A stretch of 5,959 nt of DNA from Thermodesulfobacteriota bacterium (GTDB taxonomy: Bacteria; Desulfobacterota; Syntrophobacteria; BM002). The stretch lies in NCBI GenBank assembly GCA_947259475.1, contig CAMYLW010000158.1, positions 1-5,959 of the forward strand. The letters run 5' to 3'. A program made the translations under genes and the position numbers. Of this stretch, positions 5,830-5,959 are shown in pieces. Numbering within the stretch: the stretch's first letter is position 1; the number at the start of each line of letters is the position of its first letter. The notes beneath the pieces were generated by a model that was given only the letters and a program-made list of their open reading frames with translations, searched no databases and was not told the origin of the DNA.

Positions 5830-5959
5830 AGGCTGTCCGACAACGTCATTCTGAGGCGTCAGCCGAAGAATCTCTAAGTAGTAAGTACATAAATTCATGA
5901 GATTCTTCGCTTCGCTCAGAATGACAAAAGCAGGCATTCGGTGGGTTGTCGGACAGCCT
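5830..5959. mobile_element. MITE-like element with 15-bp terminal inverted repeats
   Basis: AGGCTGTCCGACAAC at 5830-5844 is matched perfectly in inverted orientation by GTTGTCGGACAGCCT at 5945-5959. Inside lies a second, imperfect inverted repeat: arm 5845-5874 pairs with arm 5899-5925 through an 11-bp outer block (GTCATTCTGAG) and a 10-bp inner block (GAAGAATCTC), with unmatched bases between. The apex is A/T-rich. The element is about 130 bp and encodes no transposase, as expected of a non-autonomous MITE. The right repeat ends on the last base of the window, so the true end and any target-site duplication cannot be seen. Confidence 0.7.

Noticed and set aside
5671..5877. Plus-strand open frame of 68 codons over the operon end
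   Set aside because: It reads out of frame through the ferredoxin coding end, the heptamers, the terminator and the MITE arm, so it is not a plausible gene.

Overview
The window looks like chromosomal DNA of a Gram-negative anaerobe. A diderm is implied by the minus-strand outer-membrane barrel protein with an export signal. An anaerobe is implied by a separate-subunit pyruvate:ferredoxin oxidoreductase (POR). The POR paired with a GltD-like NADPH flavoprotein, the LbtU-like porin and the short palindromic repeats all fit Desulfobacterota (former Deltaproteobacteria), but no rRNA or taxonomic marker is present, so this placement is an inference.

Layout. Positions 1-1100 (minus) hold the 5' 366 codons of an outer-membrane beta-barrel protein resembling the LbtU siderophore-porin family; it runs off the left edge. 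Positions 1101-1411 are a divergent intergenic region with a good sigma70-like promoter for the porin and a weaker candidate for the plus-strand operon. Positions 1412-5722 are a tightly packed four-gene plus-strand operon: porC (gamma), porA (alpha), porB (beta) and a large GltD-like flavoprotein carrying a C-terminal two-cluster ferredoxin domain. Junctions are overlapping or 2 nt apart, so the genes should be co-transcribed and translationally coupled. Positions 5723-5959 hold a heptameric tandem repeat, a strong intrinsic terminator, a C/G-rich hairpin and a MITE-like palindromic element that reaches the right edge.

How the genes work together. PorA, PorB and PorC form the thiamine-diphosphate/[4Fe-4S] core that interconverts pyruvate + CoA and acetyl-CoA + CO2. 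No stand-alone delta (ferredoxin) subunit is present. A PorD-like two-cluster domain is instead fused to the C-terminus of the GltD-like NADPH/FAD protein, so the operon looks designed to pass electrons between pyruvate and NADP(H) within one complex.

The main oddity is that the fourth gene is broken as read. A perfect 46-bp head-to-tail duplication (5187-5232 and 5233-5278) shifts the frame and creates a TGA exactly at the repeat junction. It splits the protein into a 403-aa flavoprotein part and a roughly 160-170-aa ferredoxin part. Removing one copy restores a 550-aa protein, so this is either a very recent mutation, possibly revertible, or an assembly error.
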